Below, piece by piece: positions 33,269 to 42,549 of a stretch of 64,000 nucleotides of DNA. A model generated the notes under the pieces. That model was not told the origin of the DNA. It saw only the letters and a list, made by a program, of their open reading frames with translations, and ran no database searches. The position numbers and the translations under genes were made by a program. Positions within the stretch are counted from its first letter, which is position 1; the number at the start of each line of letters is the position of its first letter. Source of the stretch: Streptomyces griseorubiginosus (GTDB taxonomy: Bacteria; Actinomycetota; Actinomycetes; Streptomycetales; Streptomycetaceae); assembly GCF_001514195.1 (NCBI RefSeq), contig NZ_KQ948738.1, positions 583,207 to 647,206 of the forward strand. The letters are read 5' to 3'.

Positions 33269-33308
33269 GGGATTCCCCGGCGTGAACCTTGCTCCGCCGG
33301 GGAATCCC
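33269..33308. promoter_or_regulatory. Perfect 14-bp inverted repeat operator
   Basis: GGGATTCCCCGGCG (33269-33282) and CGCCGGGGAATCCC (33295-33308) are exact inverted copies with 12 bp between. The element fills the 94-bp gap between the rhodanese gene and the Lrp gene, overlapping where both promoters must lie. It is the obvious binding site for the Lrp-type protein. Confidence 0.7.
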
Positions 33309-33324
33309 CTGCTATCTCTCGGGC

Positions 33325-33771
33325 ATGACCGCGTATTCCCCGGACGCCACCGACTGGCGGATCCTCGATGTCCTCCAGCGGGAGGGCCGGGCCAGTTTCG
33401 CCGAGCTCGCCCGGGCCGTCTCGATGTCCGCGAGCGCGGTCACCGAGCGGGTGCGGCGGCTGGAGGAGGCGGGCGTCATCCAGGGGTACGCCGCCGTCGT
33501 GGACCCCGAACGGCTCGGCCTGCCGATCCTGGCGTTCGTCCGGCTGCGCTACCCGACCGGCAACTACAAGCCCTTCCACGACCTGGTCGCCGTGACGCCC
33601 GAGATCCTGGAGGCGCATCACGTCACCGGCGACGACTGTTTCGTCATCAAGGTCGCCGCCCGCTCGATGCGCCATCTGGAGGAGGTGTCGGGCCGGCTCG
33701 GCACGCTGGGCTCGGTGACCACGAGCGTGGTGTACTCCTCGCCGCTTCCGCGACGGCCGCTGGGCCGCTGA
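33325..33771 (+). CDS. Lrp/AsnC-family regulator
   Basis: A 148-residue regulator with a helix-turn-helix in residues 5-55 (ATDWRILDVLQREGRASFAELARAVSMSASAVTERVRRL) and a RAM effector domain. It is divergent from the rhodanese gene, and the conserved pairing suggests sensing of a sulfur amino acid such as cysteine. The ATG at 33325 has no ribosome binding site. A longer frame from 33289 would run through the operator and is rejected. Confidence 0.9.
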   Translation: MTAYSPDATDWRILDVLQREGRASFAELARAVSMSASAVTERVRRLEEAGVIQGYAAVVDPERLGLPILAFVRLRYPTGNYKPFHDLVAVTPEILEAHHVTGDDCFVIKVAARSMRHLEEVSGRLGTLGSVTTSVVYSSPLPRRPLGR

Positions 33772-33794
33772 ACCCCGACCCGCAGGCGCCGGCC

Positions 33795-36788
33795 TCAGCC
33801 CCCGCCCCGCTGTCTCAGCACCGACCCCGACCGCCCCTTGACGACCTCCAGCTGCGCGTGGATGCGCCGCCGCAGATCCGCCACGTGGCTCACGATGCCG
33901 ACACTGCGGTCGCGTTCCCGCAGTGCGTCCAGGACGTCGAGGACCTCGTCCAGCGTCTGGTCGTCGAGGCTGCCGAAGCCCTCGTCGATGAAGAGGGTGT
34001 CGAGCCGGACCCCGCCCGCCTCGTCGGTGACGACGTCCGCGAGGCCGAGGGCGAGGGCGAGCGAGGCGAAGAAGGTCTCGCCGCCCGACAGCGTGGACGT
34101 GTCCCGCTCCCGCCCGGTCCAGGCGTCGACCACGTGCAGCCCCAGACCGCTGCGCCCGCGCCCGCTGCGGTCGTCGGAGTGGACGAGGGTGTAGCGGCCG
34201 GACGACATGCGCTGGAGGCGGACGGTCGCGGCGGCCGCCACCTGCTCCAGGCGGGCCGCGAGCACATAGGACTCCAGACGCATCTTGCGTTCGTTGTCCG
34301 CGGAGGTGCCGGCGGCGAGCGCGGAGAGCCGGGCCACCCGGTCGTACTCCTCACGCAGGGGAGCCAGCCGCCTGAGGCCGCCGGCTGCGCGGGCGGAGAG
34401 CCGGTCGAGCTCGGCGCAGCGCCGGGCGGCGGCGTCCCGCGCGGAGGCGGCCTCCCGGACCCGGCCGGCCGCGTCGGCCGCGGCCCGCTCGGCCCCGGTC
34501 ACGTCGGCGTCCGGCTGCCGGGCCGCCTCGGCGGTGTCGGTCTCGGCGAGTACGGCCCGGACGGCGGCCTCCTCGGCCTGCCAGGCGTCCAGCCGGTGCT
34601 GGAGGTCGCGGTGGGCCGCGTCGTCGAGGAGGGCGGCGGCCGCGGCCGCCGGGGTGTCGAAACCGGCCCGGAAGGCGGCGTCGGCCAGCCGGGCGTCGGC
34701 GTCCTTGAGCCGCTGGGCGGTGTCCTCGGCGACGCGCGCGGTGTCGGCGGCGTCGGTGAGCAGCGCGGCCTGCCGCTCCAGCTGCGCGGCGCGCACGGCC
34801 ACGCTGCCGGCCTCGCCGCGCGCCTCGGCCAACTCCGCTTCCAGAGCGGTCCGTTCCCGGTCCAGCGCGTCCCGGCGGGCGCCGCGCGAGGCGGTGCGTA
34901 CGGCGGCCTCGCGCTGCGCGGTCAGGCGTCGCTCGCGTTCCCGCTCGGCCTGGCGCAGCTGTTCCGTCGCGGTGTGCAGCGCCGAGGCGAGGCCGCGCGC
35001 CTGGGTGTACTCGCGCTCCAACTCCTCGACCTGGACGGCGAGTTCCTCGGTGGAGGTGTCACCGGCCTCGCCCTGGGCGGCGGCCAGAGCCCGCTGCACG
35101 AAGGCGAGGCGCCGCTCGGCCTCGGCGCGCTGTTCGTCGGCGCGCTGGGAGGCGGCCAGGGCGCGCTCCTCGGTCTCCCGGTCGACGTGCCCTGCGTCCT
35201 TGCGGGCGGGCGCCGGATGCTCGGTGGCCCCGCAGACCGCGCACGGTGCACCCTCGGTGAGCTGTGCGGCCAGTTCGGCGGCGATGCCGTTCAGCCGCTG
35301 TTCCTTCACCTCCAGCCACTCGGCGCGGGCCTTCAGGGCGCGCTCGGTGGCCTCGATCACCTGCCGCTGGGCGCCGTCGGTGTCCCGGGCGAACTCGTCG
35401 CGCTGCCGGGCGGCGGCGAGCCGCTTGCGGGCGGGTTCCCGCTGCACGGCGAGCTGTTCGGCGCGGGTGGCCGCCTCCTGGGCCGACTCCACGTCCTGCT
35501 GGAGTCCGGCGCGGGACTCCTCCCAGCCGGCGAGCCAGGTCTCGGCCTCCTGAAGGACGTCCTCGTCGGACCGCTCCTCGTGCTCCAGATCGGCCCGCTC
35601 CGCGACCAGTTGACCGAGCCGCTGCTCGGCGCGCCGGGCGGCGTCCAGCCCGCCCAGCTCCTCGGCGGACCGGCGTGCGGCGCTCGCGAGTCCGGCGGCA
35701 CCGGCTTCCGCGAAGGTCTCCGGCAGCAGCCCCCGCGCGCGTGCCTCGGCCGCGGCGGCCCGCCGGTGCTCGGCCTCGGCTGCCTCCCGCAGCTCCAGCG
35801 CGGGCGCCACCGCCTCCGCCTTGCGCGCCCGCTCCATCCGGGCCTGCGCCTGGTGGTAGCCGTCGGCGCGCTCCTCCAGCAGGGCGGCACGCTCGCGTGC
35901 CTGGGCGAACCGCCCCTGCAACCGGTCGAGTTCGCGTACATCGGCCAGGTCGCGCTCGGCGGCGGCCTGACGCGACTCGGCGGCGGCGAGCCGGCAGTGG
36001 GCGATCGTCAGCTGTTCACGGGCGGTGGCGCGGGCGACGGCGGCAGCGCTCAGGACGGCCTCGGCCAGCCCCGGCTCTCCGGGGGCGAGCTCGGGCAGCT
36101 CCATGGCGTCACCGGCGGCCTGCTGCATGCGGTGCGCGTCGGCCAGCAGGGCGGCGTCCCCCTCCCGCACCTGCGCCTCGGCCGTGCGGCGCCGCTCCGC
36201 CAGCCGCTTCTCGACCTCGGCGAAGCGATGGGTGTCGAAGAGCCGGCCCAGCAGCTTGCCGCGCGCTTCGGCGTCGGCCCGCAGGAAGCGTGCGAAGTCG
36301 CCCTGGGGCAACAGCACGACCTGGCAGAACTGCTCACGGCTCATGCCGAGCAGCTGGGTGATCTCCTCGCCGATCTCCTGGTGGGACCGGCTCAGGTCCT
36401 TCCAGCTCCCGGCCGTGCCGTCGTACTCGCGCAGCCAGCTCTGCGCCTTGTCGAGCGTCGAGCCTGAGCCGCGCTTCTTGGGGCGCTCCCAGGGCGGCTG
36501 CCGGGTGATCTCCAACCGCCGTCCGGCCACGGTGAGTTCCAGCGTCACCGACGTGCGGGTGGCCGCGGCGGCGTGGTCGCTGCGCAGGGTCAGTCCCTGA
36601 CCGCTCTGCCGGGCGCCCGGTACCGCGCCGTAGAGCGCGTAGCAGACCCCGTCGAGCACGGAGGTCTTGCCGGCGCCCGTCGGTCCGTGCAGCAGGAACA
36701 GCCCGGCGGCCGAGAGTTCGTCGAAGTCGACCGTCTGGGAGCCGCCGAAGGGTCCGAAGGCGGTGAGGTCGAGCCGGTGCAGCCTCAC
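33795..36788 (-). CDS. sbcC: SbcC exonuclease subunit (SMC-like ATPase)
   Basis: A 997-residue Rad50-like ATPase of the SbcCD nuclease, which cleaves DNA hairpins and processes blocked ends. Walker A is GPTGAGKT (35-42). Long coiled coils flank a zinc hook CAVC at about 515-518. The C-terminal half has the signature LSGGETFFASLALALGLAD and Walker B LDTLFIDEGFGSLD. The length is normal for actinomycete SbcC. Its start overlaps the SbcD stop by 4 nt, so the two are translationally coupled. Confidence 0.96.
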   Translation of the reverse strand: MRLHRLDLTAFGPFGGSQTVDFDELSAAGLFLLHGPTGAGKTSVLDGVCYALYGAVPGARQSGQGLTLRSDHAAAATRTSVTLELTVAGRRLEITRQPPWERPKKRGSGSTLDKAQSWLREYDGTAGSWKDLSRSHQEIGEEITQLLGMSREQFCQVVLLPQGDFARFLRADAEARGKLLGRLFDTHRFAEVEKRLAERRRTAEAQVREGDAALLADAHRMQQAAGDAMELPELAPGEPGLAEAVLSAAAVARATAREQLTIAHCRLAAAESRQAAAERDLADVRELDRLQGRFAQARERAALLEERADGYHQAQARMERARKAEAVAPALELREAAEAEHRRAAAAEARARGLLPETFAEAGAAGLASAARRSAEELGGLDAARRAEQRLGQLVAERADLEHEERSDEDVLQEAETWLAGWEESRAGLQQDVESAQEAATRAEQLAVQREPARKRLAAARQRDEFARDTDGAQRQVIEATERALKARAEWLEVKEQRLNGIAAELAAQLTEGAPCAVCGATEHPAPARKDAGHVDRETEERALAASQRADEQRAEAERRLAFVQRALAAAQGEAGDTSTEELAVQVEELEREYTQARGLASALHTATEQLRQAERERERRLTAQREAAVRTASRGARRDALDRERTALEAELAEARGEAGSVAVRAAQLERQAALLTDAADTARVAEDTAQRLKDADARLADAAFRAGFDTPAAAAAALLDDAAHRDLQHRLDAWQAEEAAVRAVLAETDTAEAARQPDADVTGAERAAADAAGRVREAASARDAAARRCAELDRLSARAAGGLRRLAPLREEYDRVARLSALAAGTSADNERKMRLESYVLAARLEQVAAAATVRLQRMSSGRYTLVHSDDRSGRGRSGLGLHVVDAWTGRERDTSTLSGGETFFASLALALGLADVVTDEAGGVRLDTLFIDEGFGSLDDQTLDEVLDVLDALRERDRSVGIVSHVADLRRRIHAQLEVVKGRSGSVLRQRGGG

Positions 36789-37948
36789 CGCGCCACCTCC
36801 CGGACGGACTCGTCGGCGCGCACGGTGTCGAACGCGTCACGCAGCACGGCCTGTTCCCGCTCGTCGGGTCCGGCGCCGCGCACATGGGCCACGAAGTCCT
36901 CCGCGATCTCCTGGTCGCTGCGGCCGGCCAGCCGCCGCGCGTACGACACGTCGGGGTCGTCGGGCGCGCGCTCGGGGGCGAAGACGAGGCTGAGGGTGTG
37001 CGGGAACCGCTCGGTGAGGCGGGCCATCGGTTCGGCCGGGCGGACCGGGTCCGTGAGGGTGGCCTCGACCCAGGCCTCCTCCTGGTGCACGAGCCGGGGA
37101 TCGGCGAGCAGCTCCTCCAGCGTCCCGCGGATGCGGGCCAGCGCGCGCGGTACGGGGCAGTCGACGCGCTCGGCGCTGATCGCGCCCTCGGCGTCCAGGT
37201 CGATCAGCCACATGCTCTTGCGGTGGTCGGCCTCCGAGAAGGAGTACGGCAGCGGGGAGCCGGAGTAGCGCACGCGCTCGGTGATGGTCTGGCTGCCGTG
37301 CAGGTGACCGAGGGCGGTGTAGTCGACCCCGTCGAAGACGCCCGCGGGGACGGCGGCCACTCCCCCGACGGTGATGTCCCGCTCGCTGTCGCTGGCCTCG
37401 CCGCCAGTGACGAAGGCGTGGGCCAGGACGACGGACCGGGTGCCCGGCGCGCGGGTGGCGAGGTCGGCACGGACGCGGTCCATGGCGGCGGCGAGCACGC
37501 TCTCGTGCCCGGTCTTCGCCACGCCGAACTCGTCCTTCACCAGGGCGGGTTCGAGATAGGGAAGTCCGTAGAACGCCACGTCACCGTAGGCATCGCCGAG
37601 CACCACCGGTGTGCCGCACGCGGCGGGCTCGGTCCGCAGATGGATACCGGCGCGCCCGATCAGTCCCGCGCCGACTCCCAGGCGGCGGGCCGAGTCGTGG
37701 TTCCCGGAGATCATCACGGTGGGCACGCCGAGGTCGGCGAGGCGGTGCAGCGCGTCGTCGAACAGCTCGACCGCGGCGAGCGGCGGCACCGCGCGGTCGT
37801 ACACGTCTCCCGACACGACCACCGCGTCCACCGCGCGCTCCCGCACGGTCGTGACGAGGTGACCGATGAACTCGGCCTGGGCCCCGAGCAGGGAGACCCG
37901 GTGGAAGGCCCGGCCGAGATGCCAGTCGGAAGTGTGCAACAGCCTCAT
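36785..37948 (-). CDS. sbcD: SbcD exonuclease subunit
   Basis: A 387-residue Mre11-like metallophosphoesterase. The motifs are TSDWHLGR at residues 6-13, GDVYDRAVP, SGNHDS and the later GHLHGSQ, which coordinate two metal ions. It forms the nuclease with SbcC encoded next. The ATG at 37948 gives the canonical MRLLHTSDWHLG start. Confidence 0.96.
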   Translation of the reverse strand: MRLLHTSDWHLGRAFHRVSLLGAQAEFIGHLVTTVRERAVDAVVVSGDVYDRAVPPLAAVELFDDALHRLADLGVPTVMISGNHDSARRLGVGAGLIGRAGIHLRTEPAACGTPVVLGDAYGDVAFYGLPYLEPALVKDEFGVAKTGHESVLAAAMDRVRADLATRAPGTRSVVLAHAFVTGGEASDSERDITVGGVAAVPAGVFDGVDYTALGHLHGSQTITERVRYSGSPLPYSFSEADHRKSMWLIDLDAEGAISAERVDCPVPRALARIRGTLEELLADPRLVHQEEAWVEATLTDPVRPAEPMARLTERFPHTLSLVFAPERAPDDPDVSYARRLAGRSDQEIAEDFVAHVRGAGPDEREQAVLRDAFDTVRADESVREVAR

Positions 37949-38051
37949 GATCCCCGACCCTAACGGCCGGGTCTGACATCACGTGCGGTTACTCCCGTAT
38001 CGACCCGTCATGACCACACTGCGACAGGCCCGTTATGCCCGAAAAGCACAA

Positions 38052-38678
38052 CTAGGCGTCCCCGTACGCCTCTCCCCCGAGTTCCAGCCCCGCCGTCCCC
38101 GCGGTCGCGTCCGCGAGCCACCCCCGGAACGCCTCCACGTCCGCGTCCGGCAGCCCGATCTCGATCGTGACCGCCTCGCCGTAGCGGACGTCGCGCACCT
38201 CGCGGCCGGTCGAGCGCAGGTCGTTCTCCACCTTGCCGGCGCGCTGGTGGTCGACGGTGACGGTGGCGAGGCGGAAGCGGCGGCGGGTGAGGGTGCCGAG
38301 GGTGTCCAGGGCCTCGCCGACCGCGCCGCCGTACGCCCTGATGAGGCCGCCCGCGCCGAGCTTGACGCCGCCGTAGTAGCGGGTGACGACGGCGACGACG
38401 TAGCGCATGTCGCGGCGGAGCAGCATCTGGAGCATGGGGACACCGGCGGTGCCGCCGGGTTCGCCGTCGTCGCTCGCCTTCTGGATCGCGGCGTCGGCGC
38501 CGATGACGTACGCGAAGCAGTGGTGACTGGCGTCGGCGTGCTCCTTGCGGACCCCGGCGATGAAGTCCTGCGCCTCCTGCTCGGTGGCGACGGGGGCGAG
38601 CGCGCACAGAAAACGCGACCGATTGACCTCGACCTCATGCACACCCACGCGGGCCACGGTGCGGTACTCGTCCTGCAT
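38052..38678 (-). CDS. YigZ/IMPACT-family protein
   Basis: A 208-residue protein with the UPF0029/IMPACT N-terminal domain. The conserved signatures are SRFLC, HHCFAY, DDGEPGGTAGVPML, VTRYYGGVKLGAGGLIRAY, and a ferredoxin-like C-terminal domain. The family is universal; eukaryotic IMPACT affects translation control, while the bacterial role is unsettled. It appears to be a single-gene unit. Confidence 0.92.
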   Translation of the reverse strand: MQDEYRTVARVGVHEVEVNRSRFLCALAPVATEQEAQDFIAGVRKEHADASHHCFAYVIGADAAIQKASDDGEPGGTAGVPMLQMLLRRDMRYVVAVVTRYYGGVKLGAGGLIRAYGGAVGEALDTLGTLTRRRFRLATVTVDHQRAGKVENDLRSTGREVRDVRYGEAVTIEIGLPDADVEAFRGWLADATAGTAGLELGGEAYGDA

Positions 38679-38753
38679 CCGGCCAGCCTAGTCCGTGCCC
38701 GAAGACGGCCCCGCGCCCGTCGGGAGGTGGTGGCCGGCATCCTCAGGGCCGGG

Positions 38754-39293
38754 TCACTTCCTGCCCCGCGCCACCATCACGGACGTGAGCAGCGCCGCGC
38801 CCGGGTCCAGGGATCGCCAGGTCGCCCCGTGCCAGGCCAGTACCGCGATCGCCGCGGTCGGGAACTTCAGGCGCACCTCCTCCAGCGAGTCGTCGAGGCC
38901 GTCGCCGGCCAGGGTCAGGATCAGTTCCTCCAGGCCGGGGTTGTGTCCGACGAGCAGCAGCGTCACCACCTCGGGCGGTGTGCCGCGGACGGCTGCCAGC
39001 AGCTCGGGTACGTCGGCGCCGTACAGCTCCGGGTCGAAACGGACCGGCGGTGGGCTCCCCCACTGCGCGGACGCCAGTTCCCAGGTGTGCCGGGCGCGGA
39101 CCGCCGTGGAGCACAGGGCGAGGTCGGGGAGCAGGTCGGACGCGGCGAGGACACGGCCCGCCTCCGGCGCGTCCCGGTGTCCGCGCGGCCCGAGCGGCCG
39201 CTCGTGGTCGGCGACCCCCTCGGGCCAGGCGGACTTGGCGTGTCTGAGGACGACCAGTCGGCGCAGCGGGCCCGCTCCGGCGCGTTCGATCAT
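38754..39293 (-). CDS. SixA-type phosphohistidine phosphatase
   Basis: A 179-residue histidine-phosphatase-superfamily protein. The catalytic RHAKS has His18, and the later LLVGHNPGLEELI provides the second active-site His. SixA removes phosphate from phosphohistidine in relay proteins in E. coli; the target here is unknown. The ATG at 39293 overlaps the stop of the upstream gene (ATGA), which decides the start over one at 39302. Confidence 0.87.
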   Translation of the reverse strand: MIERAGAGPLRRLVVLRHAKSAWPEGVADHERPLGPRGHRDAPEAGRVLAASDLLPDLALCSTAVRARHTWELASAQWGSPPPVRFDPELYGADVPELLAAVRGTPPEVVTLLLVGHNPGLEELILTLAGDGLDDSLEEVRLKFPTAAIAVLAWHGATWRSLDPGAALLTSVMVARGRK

Positions 39294-40006
39294 GACGGGC
39301 ACCCCAGGTCACGGGCGAGTTCGAGGCCGAGCAGCCGGTCCGCGTAGACGTACGTCTCGAACCGGGCACCTTCCGGAAGCTCCGACTCCTCGACCCACGT
39401 CAGCACGCGCAGTACTTCGGGTACGTCCAAGTCGTCCTCCCAGGCGGTGCGGAGCCGTCCGCGCACCTCGTCGGGGACGGGCCGGGACGGCTGCCGCGCC
39501 CACGCGGCGACGGCCCGACGCCAGCGTACGAGGGTCTCCCGGGCCCGGCCCAGGGCGCTCTCGTCGAGCCGCACGGGTGTGTTCCGGGGCGGGGTGAGCA
39601 GGGCGAGCCGGAGCACGGTGGGGTCGGTGCCCGCCACATCGGCCAGGGTCTCGACGGGTGCGACGCCGACCCGTACGCCGTCCGGCGTCGCGCCGCCCTC
39701 CCCCACCACATGGATGACCTGCGACTCGCCCCACGCGGGGCCGACGTCCGCCGCGTCCTCGAAGGGCCGGACACCGAGGTCGGCGGCGCCGGCGTGCAGT
39801 TCGGCCCGGTCGCGGTCCGCCGTAAGCAGCGCCCACACGGGGGTGCCGCCGAGTTCCAGGGCCCGCAGGAGGACGTCGGCGACGAGCAGGACGCGGAGCC
39901 CGGAGGCGTCGTGGCCCGGTACATGGGCCTCGACTCGGGTCAGGCCCCTGCGGGCGGGGACGGCGTCGACGGGCTCGCCGTTTCGGGCGTCGATGATGCG
40001 CAGCAC
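39290..40006 (-). CDS. Uncharacterised protein with cysteinyl-tRNA-synthetase-like start
   Basis: A 238-residue protein. The N-terminal VLRIIDARNGEPVDAVPARRGLTRVEAHVPGHDASGLRVLLVADVLLRALEL faintly recalls the opening of CysRS-type proteins, but no HIGH or KMSKS motif is present, so aminoacylation is not supported. The C-terminal half is helical (ALGRARETLVRWRRAVAAWA). The start is uncertain: GTG at 40006 gives a compact protein, while ATG at 40075 adds 23 Pro-rich residues. Overlap with the SixA gene shows they are one operon. Confidence 0.6.
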   Translation of the reverse strand: MLRIIDARNGEPVDAVPARRGLTRVEAHVPGHDASGLRVLLVADVLLRALELGGTPVWALLTADRDRAELHAGAADLGVRPFEDAADVGPAWGESQVIHVVGEGGATPDGVRVGVAPVETLADVAGTDPTVLRLALLTPPRNTPVRLDESALGRARETLVRWRRAVAAWARQPSRPVPDEVRGRLRTAWEDDLDVPEVLRVLTWVEESELPEGARFETYVYADRLLGLELARDLGCPS

Positions 40007-40210
40007 GGGGCGAGCGTAGGCGGACGGCGGGCTCGGCGCGGGCGACTGGCGCGGATTGCTTACTTGGAACGTCATTCGGCCGGGCCGGGATCGATCGAGG
40101 AGCCGGGCCAGGACCGACCGCGGAGCCAAGCCGGGAACGGCCGAGGAATCACCGCGCCCCGCGCACTGTTGTGCGCCACAGCGACCGCACCGACTTCAAG
40201 GAGACCCCGC

Positions 40211-40618
40211 GTGTACGGCGACCCGGCAACGATCCGCAAGATCCTCACCGAGCTCGGTGACACCTGGGCCGTCGTGGGCCTGTCCTCGAACCAGCGGCGC
40301 GCTGCGTACGGGGTGGCCGGTGTCCTCCAGCGCTACGGCAAGCGCATCGTGCCGGTGCACCCGAAGGCGGAGACGGTGCACGGCGAGCAGGGCTACCCCT
40401 CCCTGGCGGCGATCCCGTTCGACGTCGACGTGGTCGACGTGTTCGTCAACAGCGACCTCGCAGGACCGGTCGCCGACGAGGCGGTCGCCAAGGGCGCCAA
40501 GGCCGTGTGGTTCCAACTGGACGTCATGGACGAGTCCGCGTACGCCCGCACCCGCGCCGCCGGTCTGGAGATGGTCATGGACAGGTGCCCGGCCATCGAG
40601 ATCCCCCGCCTGGGCTGA
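40211..40618 (+). CDS. CoA-binding domain protein
   Basis: A 135-residue Rossmann-fold protein of the YccU/CoA_binding_2 family: TWAVVGLSSNQRRAAYGVAGVLQRYGKRIVPVHP forms the nucleotide-binding strand-loop-helix, and the C-terminus has GAKAVWFQLDVMDE and MDRCPAIE. Family members bind CoA; the reaction is not known. The GTG at 40211 follows AAGGAG at good spacing. Confidence 0.88.
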   Translation: MYGDPATIRKILTELGDTWAVVGLSSNQRRAAYGVAGVLQRYGKRIVPVHPKAETVHGEQGYPSLAAIPFDVDVVDVFVNSDLAGPVADEAVAKGAKAVWFQLDVMDESAYARTRAAGLEMVMDRCPAIEIPRLG

Positions 40619-40736
40619 TTCCGATTTCCCTCTCCTTCCTTCTCGAATTCCTGAAACGCTCGCAATAAAATTGCCGTAAGCAAGTCAAATATGCGACAAC
40701 CTCCTTTAACCCAAAGGCTGTTGATTCGTAACCTGA

Positions 40737-40776
40737 GGCCCCTCACACAGCAAATGTGTGTATTTCGTGAGAGGCC
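40737..40776 (+). promoter_or_regulatory. Structured leader hairpin before the APC permease
   Basis: In an AT-rich leader, CACACA, loop GCAAA, TGTGTG (40744-40760) forms a perfect hairpin. The flanking GGCCCCT and AGAGGCC (40737-40743 and 40770-40776) can pair with one mismatch. The structure ends 9 nt before the ATG and no ribosome binding site is present. I could not match it to a known riboswitch class. Confidence 0.5.
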
Positions 40777-40785
40777 CCCTAGATT

Positions 40786-42423
40786 ATGGTAAGCGTCGAT
40801 TCAGCACCTGGAATTAAGGGGACGCCGGGCAGCAGCCTGCGGCGGGACATAGGGCTGATCGGGCTCATGTGGGCCTCGGTCGGTTCCATCATCGGCTCGG
40901 GCTGGCTGTACGGCGCGCAGGAGGCGGTCGTCGTGGCCGGCCCCGCCGCCGTGATCTCGTGGGTCATCGGCGCGGTGGCCATCGTGCTGCTCGCCCTCGT
41001 CCACGCGGAACTCGGTGGAATGTTCCCGGTGGCGGGCGGCACCGCCCGATATCCCCATTACGCCTTCGGCGGTCTCGCCGGAATGTCGTTCGGCTGGTTC
41101 TCCTGGCTCCAGGCGGCGACCGTCGCGCCGATCGAGGTCGAGGCGATGATCGGTTATGCCGGTCACTGGTCGTGGGCTCAGGGATTCCAGCACGCCGACA
41201 AGACGCTCACCACGAGCGGATTCCTCGTCGCCATCGTCCTGATGGCCGTCTTCGTGGTCGTCAACTTCCTTGGCGTGAGGGTGCTCGCGCACACCAACAG
41301 CGCCGCCACCTGGTGGAAGATCGCGGTGCCCCTGGGGGCCATCTTCATCATCGCGGTCGGCAACTTCCACCCGGGCAACTTCCACTCCGAGGGCTTCGCG
41401 CCGTTCGGTGCCAAGGGTGTGCTGAGCGCGATCAGCACCAGCGGCATCATCTTCGCCCTGCTGGGCTTCGAGCAGGCGATCCAGCTGGCGGGCGAGAGCC
41501 GCAACCCGCAGCGTGACCTGCCGCGCGCGACCATCGGCTCGGTCGCCATCGGCGCGGTCATCTACGTGCTGCTCCAAATCGTGTTCATCGGCGCGCTGCC
41601 GCACAGCACCTTCGCGCACGGCTGGGCGAAGCTCGACTACGCCGGGATCAGCGGCCCCTGGGCAGGTCTCGCGACCCTGGTGGGACTCGGCTGGCTGAGC
41701 GTGGTGCTCTACCTGGACGCCGTGATCTCTCCGGGCGGCACCGGTCTCATCTACACGACCGCCACCTCCCGGGTCTCCTACGGCCTGTCCAAGAACGGTT
41801 ACGCGCCCAAGCTGTTCGAGCGCACCGACGACCGGGGCGTGCCGTGGTTCGGCCTCGTCATCTCCTTCGTGACCGGCGTGGTCTGCTTCCTGCCCTTCCC
41901 GAGCTGGCAGCAGCTGGTCAGCTTCATCACCTCGGCGAGCGTCCTGATGTACGCGGGCGCCCCGCTGGCGTACGGCGTCTTCAGCGACCGGCTGCCCCGC
42001 TACGAGCGCCCCTACCGGCTGCCCGCGGGCTCGATCCTGTCCCCCGTGTCCTTCGTGGTCGCCAACCTCATCATCTACTGGGCGGGTTGGCACACCCTCT
42101 GGCGGCTCGGCATCGCGATCGTGCTGGGCTATGTGCTGCTCGGCGGCTACGCCTGGTACGCCGTCGCCAAGCGGCTGCCGGACGCGCCCCGCATGGACTG
42201 GAAGGCCGCCCAGTGGCTGCCGGTCTACCTGGTGGGCATGGGTCTGATCTCCTGGCAGGGCGGTTTCGGCGGCTCGGGCCGAATCGCCCTGTGGTGGGAC
42301 ATCCTGCTGATCGCGGCGTTCTCCCTGGCGATCTACTACTGGGCCCGCGCCACCGCGTCCCCGGCGGCGCAGATCGAGCGCAGCATCCAGGAGGTCGTCG
42401 TCACGGACGCCCCCGCGCACTGA
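40786..42423 (+). CDS. APC-family amino acid permease
   Basis: A 545-residue transporter with about 12 membrane helices. The first helix has GLMWASVGSIIGSGWLYGA, the consensus substrate-binding loop of APC-superfamily carriers, and helix 6 has GIIFALLGFEQAIQLAGE. It probably imports an amino acid or related amine. The leader from 40619 is much richer in A and T than its surroundings, with CAATAAAAT-like promoter sequence near 40662 and a hairpin just before the ATG. A perfect 17-bp terminator stem follows. Confidence 0.9.
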   Translation: MVSVDSAPGIKGTPGSSLRRDIGLIGLMWASVGSIIGSGWLYGAQEAVVVAGPAAVISWVIGAVAIVLLALVHAELGGMFPVAGGTARYPHYAFGGLAGMSFGWFSWLQAATVAPIEVEAMIGYAGHWSWAQGFQHADKTLTTSGFLVAIVLMAVFVVVNFLGVRVLAHTNSAATWWKIAVPLGAIFIIAVGNFHPGNFHSEGFAPFGAKGVLSAISTSGIIFALLGFEQAIQLAGESRNPQRDLPRATIGSVAIGAVIYVLLQIVFIGALPHSTFAHGWAKLDYAGISGPWAGLATLVGLGWLSVVLYLDAVISPGGTGLIYTTATSRVSYGLSKNGYAPKLFERTDDRGVPWFGLVISFVTGVVCFLPFPSWQQLVSFITSASVLMYAGAPLAYGVFSDRLPRYERPYRLPAGSILSPVSFVVANLIIYWAGWHTLWRLGIAIVLGYVLLGGYAWYAVAKRLPDAPRMDWKAAQWLPVYLVGMGLISWQGGFGGSGRIALWWDILLIAAFSLAIYYWARATASPAAQIERSIQEVVVTDAPAH

Positions 42424-42442
42424 CAGCCGGGGGCAGGGGGGA

Positions 42443-42482
42443 GCGGGCCGGATGCCTCCGCGCGTGGAGGCATCCGGCCCGC
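42443..42482 (+). terminator. 17-bp perfect terminator stem of the APC permease
   Basis: GCGGGCCGGATGCCTCC (42443-42459) pairs exactly with GGAGGCATCCGGCCCGC (42466-42482) around a 6-nt loop. Confidence 0.92.
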
Positions 42483-42549
42483 ACACCCGTGCCACCGGTG
42501 TGGCGGTCACTGCGTGGCCGGCCCACCGGGGCGTCGACATAATGGCCCG

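Noticed and set aside
39290..40006. A second cysteinyl-tRNA synthetase or MshC
   Set aside because: HIGH and KMSKS motifs and the zinc-binding cysteines are missing; only the first strand-helix region looks similar.
40619..40785. A named riboswitch (ykkC, ydaO, SAM or lysine type)
   Set aside because: The conserved loop sequences of those classes are not visible; only a hairpin and AT richness can be supported.
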